From assembly GCA_001661245.1 (NCBI GenBank), contig KV454012.1, forward strand, positions 1,797,964 through 1,861,963: DNA of 64,000 nt. The letters are read 5' to 3'. Below, one piece after another: positions 29,573 to 40,884 of the stretch (position 1 is the stretch's first letter; each line of letters opens with the position of its first letter). Made by a program: the position numbers and the translations under genes. The notes under the pieces are model-generated. The model did no database searches and was not told the DNA's origin. It worked only from the letters and a program-made list of their open reading frames with translations. The stretch is from Pachysolen tannophilus NRRL Y-2460 (taxonomy: Eukaryota > Ascomycota > Pichiomycetes > Alaninales > Pachysolenaceae).

Positions 29573-32500
29573 CTATGAAGTAATCTCCCAACAACTTAAA
29601 CCAGCTCCTCCAATCAACGCAATGCATTTTGAATTTATATTCTGTTTGTCTTCAATAAGGCAAACATCGCTACAACCTGTGTCAGCAACTGTTGTATACA
29701 GGCAATCTTCGCAGACTAATTCACCGTCATTAGAAGTACTGTCGAGATGATAATCTATTCTCCAAACCCTAAGCCTTTGATCAACACTAGTTACAATGAT
29801 TTTTGCATACTTGCCATTTTTATAAGAAGGAATTAATGTTGAAGAAGTTATCGTAGACGAAGCTGCATTTTCTTTAAAAGATTTAATCTCTAAAGTTATA
29901 TTATTTGAAATTTCACTGAAAACTAATCTCGTATTGACCAATGCATTATCATCACCACCTGTAACTAGATCTAATATATTGTAGTCGTACGGATGTTGAA
30001 TCAAAGTATGAGTCTTGATTCCAGATTGATGTATCTGTTGCCTTATAAGTAATTTTTGTAAGCATTGAATATTTTCTTTTCTCTTACCAACTTCTCCATC
30101 AACGATTTCTAATTCATCATCTATCTTTATGTCGTCCTTAAATTTTTTCCTAGTAACATATTCGTCATTGTCAATTTCAACAATATCACTAATTTCAAAA
30201 GTAATATCCCAAATGGAAATGTACCCATCAGTAGCACCAACCATAACAAAAAGTTTGCCATTTTTCAAGATAAACCTAGTGTCCCATAAGCAACAAGTTG
30301 TATATCTGTCTTCAATTAATAGTTCAAATCTCCTTTTATTTAAATTAAACTCGAAGATCTTAATTGAAGAATCTGAATACACATTTAAAATAAGATATCC
30401 TTGCAATTCTTGTTTCGAATTATATATCGGCAAAGTATCAAAATCCATAATTCTCAAGTCTGGCTCAGCGGAAGATGGCTCTAGTGTAGCATAGCAATTA
30501 ATTAGTGGACCAAGTATTGGATGATCAATGATCTCCCACAAGAAAAATTCTTCTCTAGCAGCTGTAGTTATACAGTAGAAAACCTTTTCATCTTTTTCAC
30601 TTTTAATAAATTTTGTCTTTTGTAAACCTGATACATGTCTTCTCAAAGACCAAAAATTATTAACTTCACCATTTGGCAATATTTCAGATAATCTAACACA
30701 AGTATCTTCTGCACCAGAGATAAATAATTTCCCTCCATTTTTTCTGGTATAATTTGATAATATTGTCACATTTCTAATTTCTCTACCATGAGTACCATTA
30801 TCCAAACAATTATCTTTGAAAATCGCGTTCCCAGTATTCCTGATCACAAGATGTGCAGATTTATTATAAATAAACTTATAATTATCGTTGGCACAATCAT
30901 TGATAACAAAGTTCCAAATCCGATGGGCACCACCACATATTTCTTTGAATATTTCAAATTGTCTTGTCTCATTCCAAAGGAAAAAAGTATGAGATTTGAA
31001 ACCATACAAAATTAATTCTTTTTTATGATTTAAAAATCCACCCTCTAAGAACCCTCTTTGAATTCTATTATTTTGGATAATCTTAGTTAAGATGTTACCT
31101 ACAGGATCTTTCCTGATTTCCAAATACATATACAAACCATCTCTTACAGTCATCATTAAAATGACTTTTCCATATGATGAGTCGATGATGCTCATCGAGG
31201 TTATAGTGTCACCAGGACAAAATTTCTTCCATACATTAAGCATTTTACCTGTGTCCAAATCATACAAGACAAATGTGGTATGTCTTGAACCAACAAGGAG
31301 CCAATTATTTGTGATGTCATACGCTAAACAAGTTAAAACAAATAGAGTTTCAGGTTTGCCTAATGAAGTTATAATTGGTTCTGTAGTTAGTTCAAAATTC
31401 AGTTCAATGAGCATAAAACCATCTTTTGGATTTGGTGATTCCATGAACATTAAAAAATTTTCATCGTTTTTCTTAGTTGTTAAAACATTTGTTATCTTAC
31501 CCTTGAGATTATTTATCTTGATAGTAACTTTTTTAGATAATCCGCTATTGTCATCAAACTTCAAGGCAGATATAGTTCCCTTACTTGAAGTGAAGGTTAC
31601 CAAATTTTCTTCTTTGAAATAATTTGTTAAGGAGTAGTTATCATAAAGTAAATCTTGATATAAAAATTCCCATTTAGAATAATTGTCTTTTAAAATGAAA
31701 ACCTTGCCCTTAGACGTTATACAAACAATACTATTATTATTCAAATCAACATAGTTTTTGAATATTTCATTTTTTTCAATTTCAACCTTAGTTAGTTCAG
31801 AGATTACATCCATCGAAAATTGTTTTTTCCAACAATTATTTTGGAAACTTGGATTCAAAGATGGTTCCAACGACTTTAAATTTATCAACATTAGCCTACC
31901 ATCAGCCCCTCCAGTAACGGCTATTTTAAAATCATCATTGACATCACCGCACCATATGTGCTTTCCCAAATTGGTCTCATATACTGCCTCGCAATACAAG
32001 AGATCATTATCTTCATGATAGATCCAAGATCTAGAAGTACAATCTTCTGACTGGCTGAAAATTTTCTTATTATTGTCATACCAGCATAAATTCCATATTC
32101 TTGAATTATGACCCCAACCAGTAGCTAAGTTAGAACCCGTACTTAAATCCCATATTTTCACTGATCTATCATCAGAACATGAAGCGCAATAGTTCCCATC
32201 ATTTGAAATCTTAACATCAAATATTGCACCTTCATGTCCCACCAAATTACGTATTAATTTATTTTCAAACAAATCCCATACAAAGACTCCTCCAGATATA
32301 GTTCCTGCTGCAATAAGAACTTTCTCTTGAGAGAGAACCTGGATTGAACCCGAGTATAAAATTGATTTTTCTTTAAAAGATTTTTCATCTATAATCTTCA
32401 ACGTTCCCAAATCAACTGTGAAGACAACATTGTGTGCAGTCAACAAGTATACAACCTTATCATCATAACTGAATTCCATTGACTTAATCCAGTCATTGAC

Positions 32501-32821
32501 TCCCAACTGTAAATGATCAAACTTTTCATCGAATAACTCTTTTTCTCCATAAACCACAGTGAAAGATCTCGACCCATAAAGCAGGAACCTTGTCAAATCA
32601 TGAGAAATTGCAATACCATGAATCTTGTTTTCTTTGAAAATTCTTTTTGTAAGAACCAACTCATCCTCTAGATATCTGTATATTTTCAAGTTAGGTCCAT
32701 TTGAAGCCAAAACAAATTCTTTATAAAATCTACATGCAACGACTGGACCATAATGGGAAAGAGGCCTTAAAATAGGGCTTGAATTATCTCCATTCTCTGT
32801 TGGTTGCAAATGAGCGTTCAT
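29573..32821 (-). CDS. TRM734: WD-repeat protein Trm734/Rtt10 (WDR6 homologue)
   Basis: Partner of the methyltransferase Trm7 for 2'-O-methylation of position 34 in certain tRNAs; also linked to endosomal recycling and Ty1 transposition as RTT10. The 1082-residue product is built almost entirely of WD40-type repeats. The clearest blocks are VGHEGAIFDVKISNDGNYCASCSDDRSVKIWDL (about 195-228, a canonical repeat), WGHNSRIWNLCWYDN, and the late SGAEDTCVRLSEI (about 710). The family-typical opening HYGPVVACRFYKEFVLASNGPNLKIY is at about 24-50. The length matches S. cerevisiae Trm734 (1013) and human WDR6 (1121). ATG start. The short upstream spacer has PAC and RRPE motifs, consistent with co-regulation with translation machinery. 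Confidence 0.93.
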   Translation of the reverse strand: MNAHLQPTENGDNSSPILRPLSHYGPVVACRFYKEFVLASNGPNLKIYRYLEDELVLTKRIFKENKIHGIAISHDLTRFLLYGSRSFTVVYGEKELFDEKFDHLQLGVNDWIKSMEFSYDDKVVYLLTAHNVVFTVDLGTLKIIDEKSFKEKSILYSGSIQVLSQEKVLIAAGTISGGVFVWDLFENKLIRNLVGHEGAIFDVKISNDGNYCASCSDDRSVKIWDLSTGSNLATGWGHNSRIWNLCWYDNNKKIFSQSEDCTSRSWIYHEDNDLLYCEAVYETNLGKHIWCGDVNDDFKIAVTGGADGRLMLINLKSLEPSLNPSFQNNCWKKQFSMDVISELTKVEIEKNEIFKNYVDLNNNSIVCITSKGKVFILKDNYSKWEFLYQDLLYDNYSLTNYFKEENLVTFTSSKGTISALKFDDNSGLSKKVTIKINNLKGKITNVLTTKKNDENFLMFMESPNPKDGFMLIELNFELTTEPIITSLGKPETLFVLTCLAYDITNNWLLVGSRHTTFVLYDLDTGKMLNVWKKFCPGDTITSMSIIDSSYGKVILMMTVRDGLYMYLEIRKDPVGNILTKIIQNNRIQRGFLEGGFLNHKKELILYGFKSHTFFLWNETRQFEIFKEICGGAHRIWNFVINDCANDNYKFIYNKSAHLVIRNTGNAIFKDNCLDNGTHGREIRNVTILSNYTRKNGGKLFISGAEDTCVRLSEILPNGEVNNFWSLRRHVSGLQKTKFIKSEKDEKVFYCITTAAREEFFLWEIIDHPILGPLINCYATLEPSSAEPDLRIMDFDTLPIYNSKQELQGYLILNVYSDSSIKIFEFNLNKRRFELLIEDRYTTCCLWDTRFILKNGKLFVMVGATDGYISIWDITFEISDIVEIDNDEYVTRKKFKDDIKIDDELEIVDGEVGKRKENIQCLQKLLIRQQIHQSGIKTHTLIQHPYDYNILDLVTGGDDNALVNTRLVFSEISNNITLEIKSFKENAASSTITSSTLIPSYKNGKYAKIIVTSVDQRLRVWRIDYHLDSTSNDGELVCEDCLYTTVADTGCSDVCLIEDKQNINSKCIALIGGAGLSCWEITS

Positions 32822-33146
32822 TCCTCACCTCCACAATAACCTCTACGGCTAAAAATTTCTAATGAACAATACTACGTTACAGGTATCACAGGTATTCATC
32901 TAACAACAAAAAGGTGAAAAAGAAGATGAAAATTATGCATTAAAAAAAAATTTTTTTTTTTTTTTTTATTTTTATTTTTATTTTCAGTAGCTTAATCGTT
33001 TCAAATAAAGAGCGAAGATGATGAGGTGAAGAAGTTGACTAGTTTTTTAACAAAATCGATGATTTTAATCGTTACTTTTAGTAACCTGGGTAATAGTTAT
33101 TATTGAAAAAAAAAAATGCAAAATAATTTAAATATATACTTCTTTT
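32822..33146. promoter_or_regulatory. Promoter of TRM734 with PAC and RRPE-type motifs
   Basis: A 325-bp spacer between the tandem genes CTI6 and TRM734. An A9/T10 junction at 32942-32960 contains the RRPE core AAAAATTTT, and GATGAG (PAC core) is at 33020-33025, about 200 bp from the TRM734 ATG. Confidence 0.45.
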
Positions 33147-34838
33147 CTAAATTTTTTCGCCGTATTTAGTATTCCAATCAATTAACTTTCTTGTTAACCC
33201 TTCTATCAAAGATATATTAGCATTAAAATTGTCCGTCAAGTCTTTTCGAATTGCTTCTCTATCCAATATTTCACCTTGTTCTGCATCCAGATCTTCTAAG
33301 GCACCTGCAGGAGGTTTCTCGTCAATGAATTTGGTTATGTCGACACCGCTATGATATTCGTATGTCAAATCCGATTGAGTTCTTACAACAAACTCCAATA
33401 TTCCAGATACCCTTCTTTTCATTTCTAGTAAAGATATTCTTTGAGGAGGTAATCTTGGCTTTGTTGGTTTTTCCGCATCGATTTCCTGTTTTGTCTTTTT
33501 CTTATTATTGCTGTTGTTTTTATTACTGTTATTATTATTTCTGGAAGAACTCTTGGACTCCTCGTTATTATTCCCTACATTTCCGTTATTATCAGAAGTG
33601 TTTCTTTTAGCTCTCTTTGGTCTCACTCCTGTTGTCACTATTCTTGGAGTTGAAGTCAGATTATTGGTATCGGTTTCAGTTGCTGACATTTCGTTATGAG
33701 AGGATAAAACTTTCCTATCGTCCTCACCCAAGTCATTGCTTGTAGGAATTGAAGTATTCGCAGTGGTAGATGTCACTCCATGATTAAAACCTTCTGCATC
33801 ACTTTGTGGATCAGAACTATCATGGTTCCTTCTACGTTTCGATCTTCCACTCGATATTACAGCTGATGAGCCTACTGTTCCTGCTGAAAGCAGTTTAAGA
33901 TTGTTATTGCTAACATCATTTTCCTCCATTTTGGTCTTTAACAAAATTTTTTCATCATCATCATGAGAATTACTACCCTCTTGATCATCTTTCTCTGAAT
34001 TAGTACTATTATTACTTGTTGTTCCTCTTCTTCTATATCTTCTTTCTCTTGATAATTCTGATGATGATAATTCAGGTTCTTCTGGCTGGACACCACTTTC
34101 TCTTGCACTTTCTTCCAACAGTTTCTTAAGCATGATTTCATACTCTGCATCTCTTGAATTTAAAGTTCCTCTAGACCTTTCTCTTCTATGACCTCCATGC
34201 TCATCTTCAGAATGTTGTTTATGATCTCTAGCAGTTCTTCTCCTACTGCCAATATTATTATTTCCATTGTTTATATTATTATCAACTACACCACCAATTT
34301 GATCTGCTTGAGTTACTTCTAATTTTTCTTCCTGTTTCACAACTGGAGGATTATTTTTCTTTGTTCCAGCGTTATTACCAATTTTCTTCTTGACTCTCTT
34401 ATCAGTTACCGGAGTATATAAGCTTCTCTTCTCTTTTGAACCTTTATATATCATTGTATGATATTCTGGTCTACATTGTTCACACCAATACTTATCTGGA
34501 GCATCCGCCTCATCTTTTATTCCAACACAATAACCATGTTGCCAAACATGACATTCTTCACATTGGATGAAAAACCCAGTATCTATATCATCAAACTCTG
34601 GATTATTTGGGTTTATTTGTAATTCATCATTACCACAAACACATCTAGTAACTTCTTCTTGTTCATAAATAGCGCCATCATCTTCATCTTCTTCATTTCC
34701 ATTCTCTTCATGATCGTGCACACGATCACGACCATCAATTGCTTCTATATCATGTTCTGGCGACACTCCTTCGTCATGACCTCGCTGCTCCAGTCCATGT
34801 GATGAAGTACGAGCTCTCGTAGATCTACGAGGTGACAT
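33147..34838 (-). CDS. CTI6: PHD-finger protein Cti6, Rpd3L histone deacetylase subunit
   Basis: Cti6 is the PHD subunit of the Rpd3L complex and links Cyc8-Tup1 repression to SAGA. The 563-residue product has an acidic N-terminus (about 25-62) and a PHD zinc finger at about 64-122: TRCVCGNDELQI, FIQCEECHVWQHGYCVG, then YWCEQCRPEYH, giving a full Cys4-His-Cys3 set. The remainder is charged and disordered, with many Ser, Asn and Arg/Lys patches, and ends in a more conserved segment (RISLLEMKRRVSGILEFVVR at about 465, then GLTRKLIDWNTKYGEKI at the end). S. cerevisiae Cti6 is 506 residues with the same order. ATG start. Confidence 0.9.
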   Translation of the reverse strand: MSPRRSTRARTSSHGLEQRGHDEGVSPEHDIEAIDGRDRVHDHEENGNEEDEDDGAIYEQEEVTRCVCGNDELQINPNNPEFDDIDTGFFIQCEECHVWQHGYCVGIKDEADAPDKYWCEQCRPEYHTMIYKGSKEKRSLYTPVTDKRVKKKIGNNAGTKKNNPPVVKQEEKLEVTQADQIGGVVDNNINNGNNNIGSRRRTARDHKQHSEDEHGGHRRERSRGTLNSRDAEYEIMLKKLLEESARESGVQPEEPELSSSELSRERRYRRRGTTSNNSTNSEKDDQEGSNSHDDDEKILLKTKMEENDVSNNNLKLLSAGTVGSSAVISSGRSKRRRNHDSSDPQSDAEGFNHGVTSTTANTSIPTSNDLGEDDRKVLSSHNEMSATETDTNNLTSTPRIVTTGVRPKRAKRNTSDNNGNVGNNNEESKSSSRNNNNSNKNNSNNKKKTKQEIDAEKPTKPRLPPQRISLLEMKRRVSGILEFVVRTQSDLTYEYHSGVDITKFIDEKPPAGALEDLDAEQGEILDREAIRKDLTDNFNANISLIEGLTRKLIDWNTKYGEKI

Positions 34839-35581
34839 ATCGAACTAATGAACTAATAAAAGAAAATAAAAAAATTAAAATAAAAAAACTGAAATAAAAG
34901 ATTCTGTACCAAGACAAATAAATACACTTTCTTTCCTCTTTCAAGTAAGAAAAAATTAAGAAAAAACCAGAAAAAAAAACCTGTATTAATAGAAACCGCC
35001 CAATCAATATTAAATCAAGACTCAGATTCAATTTCTATAATTAAAATCAGATTAAAACTGAACTGTTCATATATATATATATATATTATATATAATTTAT
35101 ATTTAATCTACTCTGTATCTCATTATTACTATTCAACTATTATTACAATTATTACCTATTTGGGAAGAGAGGGTAAACTTGAAAAAGAAAAACAGAAAAA
35201 AAAAATCTGCCAAATATTTTATAGTTTAGCGTGTCATTAATGTTGAAAAATATCTGTCAAAATCTAGAATTCTGAATGGACGAGAAATAAAAGAGAAAAA
35301 AGAAGAAAAAAACAAGGCGACGTGTCAATAAGTTGGCTACCAGTATAATTCTGCCATTACGAGGAGAGTGTTACTTTACGTGCAACTTTTTCTTTTTTTC
35401 TTTCTTTCCTTCTTTCTTTAAATATGTGAAAACATTTGTATACGTATGTATGTAAATATTAAAAAACAATATAAAACTCAAAACCAATCATGACATAAAA
35501 ACCTAAATCAATATAAAGAACTACGTAATAACTATAGACATTATAAACAATTTTTTTTTAAATATTTTTTTTAAATTTTTT
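34839..35581. promoter_or_regulatory. Upstream region of CTI6 and 3' flank of PPZ1
   Basis: 740 bp, AT-rich, with a TA run near 35070 and a CT-rich stretch near 35390-35420. No gene seen. Confidence 0.6.
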
Positions 35582-37369
35582 TTATTTTTTCCTATTCCCA
35601 TTAATATTATCACTTGGTATATCCGCTGGTTTTAACAATTCAAAAGAACAAACCAAATTTTTCTTAACATTCATTACTGCACCCCAATTATCAAATTCTC
35701 CACAATAATTAGGAGCACTAAATAAGGTAACTAATTTTCTCTTTGCAAAAAATTCATATCCATCTTGCACAACCATATGTGCTCTTACTACCAAATCCAT
35801 ATTTTGATGTTGTAAAAAATTACTTACAATATGGGGACCAAAAGTATATGAAACACCTCTATCGTTGTCTCCCCATGCTATAGTGTTATAATCTGGATCT
35901 GACCATAATAAATCTGATAATAAACCTTCATCTGGGATATCAGTTGGTCTTGATATCAGTTTAATTTGTTCCAAATTCTTCAAACTTGGAGATAATCCAC
36001 CATGAACACAAAAAATCTTATCTCCAATTGTAGCAGCTATTGGAAATGTATTAAAAACATCAACAAAATTTTTCCACATTTTTGAAGAAAGTCTTCTCTT
36101 ACATTCATCATAAAAACCATACATCTTAGTTATACCTGCACATTCATGATTACCTCTTAACATGAAAAAATTTTCTGGATATTTAATTTTAAAACATAAT
36201 AAAAGTAAAATTGTTTCTAAAGATTGTTTACCACGATCAACATAATCACCCAAAAATAAATAATTAGAATTTGGAGGAAATCCACATAATTTTAAAATTC
36301 TTAGTAAATCATGAAATTGACCATGAATATCACCAACAACTTTAACTGGTGCTGCAAGTTCTAATAACATTGGTTGTTGTAAGAAAATCTCTCTAGCTTT
36401 TGAACAAATATATTGAATTTCATGAGTCTTAATACATAATTTCTTAGAGTATGACCTTGATAATCCCATCTCAATAAGACTTTGAATAATAGCATCAATA
36501 TCCACATTTGCTGTATGAGCGGAAGGTGATGATGCTGATGATGATGAAGACGAAGAAGAAGAAGAGCCACTAACGGCAACAGTTTTTTGAGTAATAGCTG
36601 CTTTTTTCTTTGACCCACTGCCGGGCACATGTAGAGATGGAGAATCAACCGACCCTGCAGAACCTCCTAATGAGTTTCCCAATGAGTTACCTAATGAGCC
36701 ACTAGCGCCGCTCAATGAGGCTGGAGCTATGGCTGTAACAGCTGCAACTGCAGCAACTGCCTGAGCTTGAAGTTTCTTTTGTTGTTGTTGGTTCTGTTGA
36801 CTGTGGATACTATGCTGAGTATGCTGGCTATGTTGACTATGTTGGCTATGTTGACGCAAGGGCTCTGGAGTACTTTCTAACGACCTTTCCACAATGGGAT
36901 CCAAATTCTTTGGTGGAGTCGTTGATGAGGAAACTGAGCTTATTGAAGAACCAGCCATAAATGATAAATCGCTACCTACTGATGAGGAAACATCATCAAC
37001 ACTACTACTCAAGCTTGATTTAGAAACAGTTAAAGCCTGTGCCATACTGGCCGATATCTCCAAATCAAATGGCGATAGCGAACCATCATCTTTCAGCGGC
37101 TGAATTTGATGCTTCAACTTCTTGGGAAGTGATGGAGAGCCTTTGATAACGCTAGCACTAATAGGTTTTCCGGTATTACTACTATTGATATTATTACTAT
37201 TATCACCGGAGTTATAATTTATTTTCACATAAGAGGTTGTCAACCTCCTACTACTTCGCGATGAGCTCTTGGGCTCTGTTTCATTCACATCATTTGAACT
37301 TGAAGAATTGGAACTTGAAGTTGAAGCTGTTGATGAATCATTTTTGATGGAAGACGGGCTATTTCCCAT
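35582..37369 (-). CDS. PPZ1: PP1-like serine/threonine phosphatase Ppz
   Basis: Fungal-specific PP1-like phosphatase that controls monovalent cation homeostasis and is inhibited by Hal3/Vhs3. The 595-residue product starts MGNSPSS; Gly2 fits N-myristoylation, as known for Ppz1. Residues 10-290 are Ser-rich and disordered, with a [12 protein letters not shown] repeat near 175 and an Ala/Gly-rich stretch near 210-240. The catalytic domain (about 300-585) has every PPP motif: [53 protein letters not shown], and [14 protein letters not shown]. The NHEC segment continues [17 protein letters not shown]. cerevisiae has two paralogues (692 and 710 residues); which one this represents cannot be decided, and a single pre-duplication gene is likely. 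Confidence 0.93.
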   Translation of the reverse strand: MGNSPSSIKNDSSTASTSSSNSSSSNDVNETEPKSSSRSSRRLTTSYVKINYNSGDNSNNINSSNTGKPISASVIKGSPSLPKKLKHQIQPLKDDGSLSPFDLEISASMAQALTVSKSSLSSSVDDVSSSVGSDLSFMAGSSISSVSSSTTPPKNLDPIVERSLESTPEPLRQHSQHSQHSQHTQHSIHSQQNQQQQKKLQAQAVAAVAAVTAIAPASLSGASGSLGNSLGNSLGGSAGSVDSPSLHVPGSGSKKKAAITQKTVAVSGSSSSSSSSSSASSPSAHTANVDIDAIIQSLIEMGLSRSYSKKLCIKTHEIQYICSKAREIFLQQPMLLELAAPVKVVGDIHGQFHDLLRILKLCGFPPNSNYLFLGDYVDRGKQSLETILLLLCFKIKYPENFFMLRGNHECAGITKMYGFYDECKRRLSSKMWKNFVDVFNTFPIAATIGDKIFCVHGGLSPSLKNLEQIKLISRPTDIPDEGLLSDLLWSDPDYNTIAWGDNDRGVSYTFGPHIVSNFLQHQNMDLVVRAHMVVQDGYEFFAKRKLVTLFSAPNYCGEFDNWGAVMNVKKNLVCSFELLKPADIPSDNINGNRKK

Positions 37370-38314
37370 TAGTAATATTCAATATTGAAGAAAAAAAAAT
37401 TTTTTTTTTTATCAAATGGAAAAAATTGAACAATAAAAAAAAAAAAAAAATGGTAATAAAGCTTTACTTATGCTATTCTTTTAATTAATATTTTTCTTAT
37501 TGAAAACTAAAACAAAAGGAAGAAAAAAAGAAAAAAAAAATTAAAAAAAAAAAAATCTTATCGTTCGTTATATATATATTGTTAATTAATTAGTTATAAA
37601 TTAGATAATGATCGTAAAAGGAAAGAGGAAATTTGACTGCTTTTAAACATTAGAAAAACTTGGAAAAAATTAAAAATTACAAATTAAAAAGAGAAAAAGA
37701 AAAAAGAAATTTGAGCCTCGTGACACTAACAAAAAAAAAACAATTAGGGGCTTTCTGCCAATTAAGAGTAGTTCGTAGCAGGAACCATAGCATAGCATAG
37801 CACATAGCACAGATCTTATAATAAGTTATCGCCTCAAATTGGCTGCTAAATTTTTCTTTTTTTTTTTCACAGAGAGAGAGAATAAAAGAAAAAAAAAAAG
37901 AGGTTCCAGAACTTCAGCTCGTATAAAGATAAGCGGAGATCATATTATTGTTATATTTAATTGATAAGAGATTTTTGAGTCTATGCTCTAGACTGAAAGA
38001 AAGCTCGCTAAAAAAACACTATATTAGTTTGATATATAGCATATATATATGTATATATATATAGGCTATATAAAAACACTAACGCCCTTGAATTTATGCC
38101 TTTAACTTGCCCTTTCATTATTTTAAAAAAAAAAGAACGAAAGAAAAACTTTTGAGCGCCCTTCTTTTTTTTTTTTTTTTTAATTTTTTCTTCAAATTTG
38201 ACAGAACTCGTTATGTAAAGCGTAGAAAAAATGTTAGTATTATACATTTAATTTATTTATATTTGTAATATTAATACTATTATTATTATTCTTATTAATA
38301 TTAAAATTATCATC
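37370..38314. promoter_or_regulatory. Divergent promoter region PPZ1/CBC2
   Basis: About 945 bp shared upstream region. It contains A-rich tracts, a short CATAG repeat (37785-37810), an AG run near 37870, and a TA run near 38040. No gene seen. Confidence 0.6.
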
Positions 38315-39253
38315 ATGTCTTTACACGAATTTGAAAGACCAAATTTCCGTAATTCGACAAGAAGGCTTGATCGTCCTTCTCCATATTTGATCAAGAAGGC
38401 AAAATTTAATCCGGAAGGATATGATTCGTTAAAGAAATCGATGGTTTCTTGTACTTTATATATTGGGAAATTATCGATGGATACAACGGAAGAACAATTG
38501 TATGAATTATTTAGTAAATGTGGTATTATCAAGCAGATTATTATGGGTCTTGATAGGTTTAAAAATACTCCATGTGGGTTTTGTTTTGTCATATATCAAA
38601 CTCCTAAAGGAGCTTTATCAGCAATGAAATATCTTAATGGTACAATGTTGGATGGTTGTAAAATTGATATTGATTTAGATCCTGGTTTTGAAGAAGGAAG
38701 GCAATTTGGTAGGGGCCAAGATGGAGGTCAATTTAGACGTCAAATTGGGAATAACGATAGTAGTAATGCGGCTACTCATCATTATAATAATAATAATAAT
38801 AATAGTAATGGTAATTTCCGTCATCGTAATGGTCAAAGAGGTGGTGGTCGCGGTGGTCGTGGTGGATTTGGCGGCGGGCCGGGCGGTGCAAGATTTAGAG
38901 GAAATTTTCGCGGGAATTTTAGAGGAAATAGATTTGCACATAATGACAATAATAATAATCATTTCCATAACGTTGAAAATAAAAGGGCAAACGGTACAGA
39001 GGTTTATTTACCTGCAAATGATCCAGAATTTAACTCATACGCTCCTCAACAAAGATTAGTAGCTCCAGGTATACCAACAAGTGAAATGATGCAAAACATA
39101 ATGAAACCATCAAGTGGACATTTGAAACAAAGAAATGAAGATCAAAGACCGCGCAAAATTCAAACTAGACTTCAACCTATCCGCGGTGAGTTACCACCTC
39201 ATCAAGAAAAACAATCTGAAGATAATGAAGAGTTGCCTCCTCATTTAAGGTGA
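38315..39253 (+). CDS. CBC2: Nuclear cap-binding complex small subunit Cbc2 (CBP20)
   Basis: Binds the m7G cap of nascent transcripts together with Sto1/CBP80. The 312-residue product has the CBP20 N-terminal tail with aromatic cap-stacking Tyr ([12 protein letters not shown], and EGYDS), then one RRM at about 47-125: RNP2 LYIGKL (48-53), [16 protein letters not shown], and RNP1 CGFCFVIY (87-94). The cap-clamping tail [19 protein letters not shown] follows. Up to here it is highly conserved. The C-terminal about 170 residues are an extension rich in Asn and RGG/RGNF motifs (about 165-210), then a proline- and charge-rich end ([16 protein letters not shown]). S. cerevisiae Cbc2 is only 208 residues. 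ATG start; divergent from PPZ1. Confidence 0.95.
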   Translation: MSLHEFERPNFRNSTRRLDRPSPYLIKKAKFNPEGYDSLKKSMVSCTLYIGKLSMDTTEEQLYELFSKCGIIKQIIMGLDRFKNTPCGFCFVIYQTPKGALSAMKYLNGTMLDGCKIDIDLDPGFEEGRQFGRGQDGGQFRRQIGNNDSSNAATHHYNNNNNNSNGNFRHRNGQRGGGRGGRGGFGGGPGGARFRGNFRGNFRGNRFAHNDNNNNHFHNVENKRANGTEVYLPANDPEFNSYAPQQRLVAPGIPTSEMMQNIMKPSSGHLKQRNEDQRPRKIQTRLQPIRGELPPHQEKQSEDNEELPPHLR

Positions 39254-39858
39254 TGCATTATCAAAAAAAAAAATAAAAATTTTTTTCTTTTTTTCTTTCT
39301 TTTGCTTCTCCTGTCATGTAATACTAAATAAAATATAGTTGTAACTATGTAATCTTGAAAGATAAAAAAAAAATAGAAAAAGAAACTATAGATAATTGAT
39401 TAATTGCCTTAATATTCGAATGTAACATTTTGCCATTTCAATCTTTAGAATTGGAGAGGATATCATTAGCACTGAGCCGCATGCAAAATTTTACTTTTGG
39501 CTCGTAACTTAAAACTTAATTTGAAAAATGAGTTTATTACTCAATACTGTGTCGCAATAATTCAAAGTTAAGTCGTATTTATTAAAATTATTAACAGAAA
39601 AGAAAAGTATTTTACAAAATTACAAGAAACAAGTTGTTAATGAAAACTGAAAAAAAAAGAGAAAAGAATGTATATGAAAGTTGAATAAGTATAAACAAAG
39701 GAAAAAAAAGCAAAAAGAAAAGAGAGAAAAAAGTAAACTAAACATTCAAATCTAAAACTCCTAATTACAACTTAACAGTATCAAGAAAACGAAAACAAGA
39801 AAAAAACCCATATAACTACATTCTCTACCCTCTGAAACCATTTTTTTTTTTTTTGCAT
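39254..39858. other. Convergent intergenic region CBC2/homeodomain gene
   Basis: About 600 bp of 3' flank sequence with purine-rich tracts. No gene seen. Confidence 0.6.
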
Positions 39859-40884
39859 TTAATTATAAACTTTCCTTTTCGTTTTTTTAAAGGTTCTTAT
39901 TTTTCTTCTTCTAGCATTAATAAACCAATTACTCAATTGCTGAGAAGTTAAACCAGTCTTGTATAAAAATTCAGATTTTTGTTTAGAACTTGGGTATGGG
40001 TTATTACTATGAGTATATAACCATTCTAATAAGATATTTGTTGTCTTTTTTGGTAAATTCGGTCTGCCTCTTCTACCATTTTGTGATCTAGAACCTTTAC
40101 GAATCCTACTTTTAGGCTTTTCCAAATTCTTATTATTCTCAATTGAACCATTTGATGAATTTTCAGGGTTTGGGTTCTTAATTTCTTCTTTAGAAGACAA
40201 TCTGAAAGTAGAACATGACCTTGATCTTGATCTTGAGCTTGAATTTGAGCTTGAATTTGAGCTTGAACTTGACACCGAAGCTGAATTTGAAGTTGAAGTT
40301 GACATTAATATTGACGTGGACGTTGACATTGAGATTGTAGCATCCTTATTAGTTGATAAGTAACTGCTTTCCTTGACAAGTGGTTGCTGAAAACTACTAG
40401 TATTCAGCTGGTACAGCTGCCGAGATGCTTGTTGATTTGGATTTGATGGATAATAGCTATAACAATAAAATTTTTGTGAATCATCGTGAGTTGAACTTGC
40501 CATGAAACATGGAACTATAGCTGGTGGTGATCTATAAGAAAAATAAAAAGGGAAAGTAGAATTCAATTCACAAATTGAATTTGAATACTGTAAACCCCTA
40601 TGATAAACATATTGTTCTTGGATCTTGTTATCTTGTATCTGTAATTGATAAACATGAGGATTTTGAGCATGATCGAAAGAGAATGGAATATTCAATTCAG
40701 AAAAATTAAATATTTCACGGATTGGGGGTAAGCAAATTAATTTCTTTGCCTGTTCTTTCAGATCTTTCAGATCTTTCACTGGCATTTCTTCTTTGAGTTG
40801 ACTTATGCTATTATCATTATTATCCTCAAAACAATCATTTGCACAAGTATTGTTTTCTTTATAATTCTTTTCTGATTTCTGCAT
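39859..40884 (-). CDS. CUP9: TALE homeodomain transcription factor, Cup9/Tos8-like
   Basis: Cup9 and Tos8 are homeodomain repressors (Cup9 represses the peptide transporter gene PTR2). The 341-residue product has its DNA-binding domain at the C-terminus (about 275-341): GRRGRPNLPKKTTNILLEWL, then the three-amino-acid loop and helix 2 (NPYPSSKQKSEFLYKTGL), and recognition helix QLSNWFINARRRKIRTF. The Asn-Pro-Tyr-Pro element and WFINARRR are diagnostic of the TALE class. The rest is disordered, with a long Ser/Thr run (STSTSILMSTSTSNSA and Ser repeats near 190-225) that is nearly pure low complexity. A MATalpha2-type regulator is also TALE but is shorter and has a different N-terminus. The first ATG is at 40884; the frame opens on TTG upstream. 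Confidence 0.72.
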   Translation of the reverse strand: MQKSEKNYKENNTCANDCFEDNNDNSISQLKEEMPVKDLKDLKEQAKKLICLPPIREIFNFSELNIPFSFDHAQNPHVYQLQIQDNKIQEQYVYHRGLQYSNSICELNSTFPFYFSYRSPPAIVPCFMASSTHDDSQKFYCYSYYPSNPNQQASRQLYQLNTSSFQQPLVKESSYLSTNKDATISMSTSTSILMSTSTSNSASVSSSSSNSSSNSSSRSRSRSCSTFRLSSKEEIKNPNPENSSNGSIENNKNLEKPKSRIRKGSRSQNGRRGRPNLPKKTTNILLEWLYTHSNNPYPSSKQKSEFLYKTGLTSQQLSNWFINARRRKIRTFKKTKRKVYN

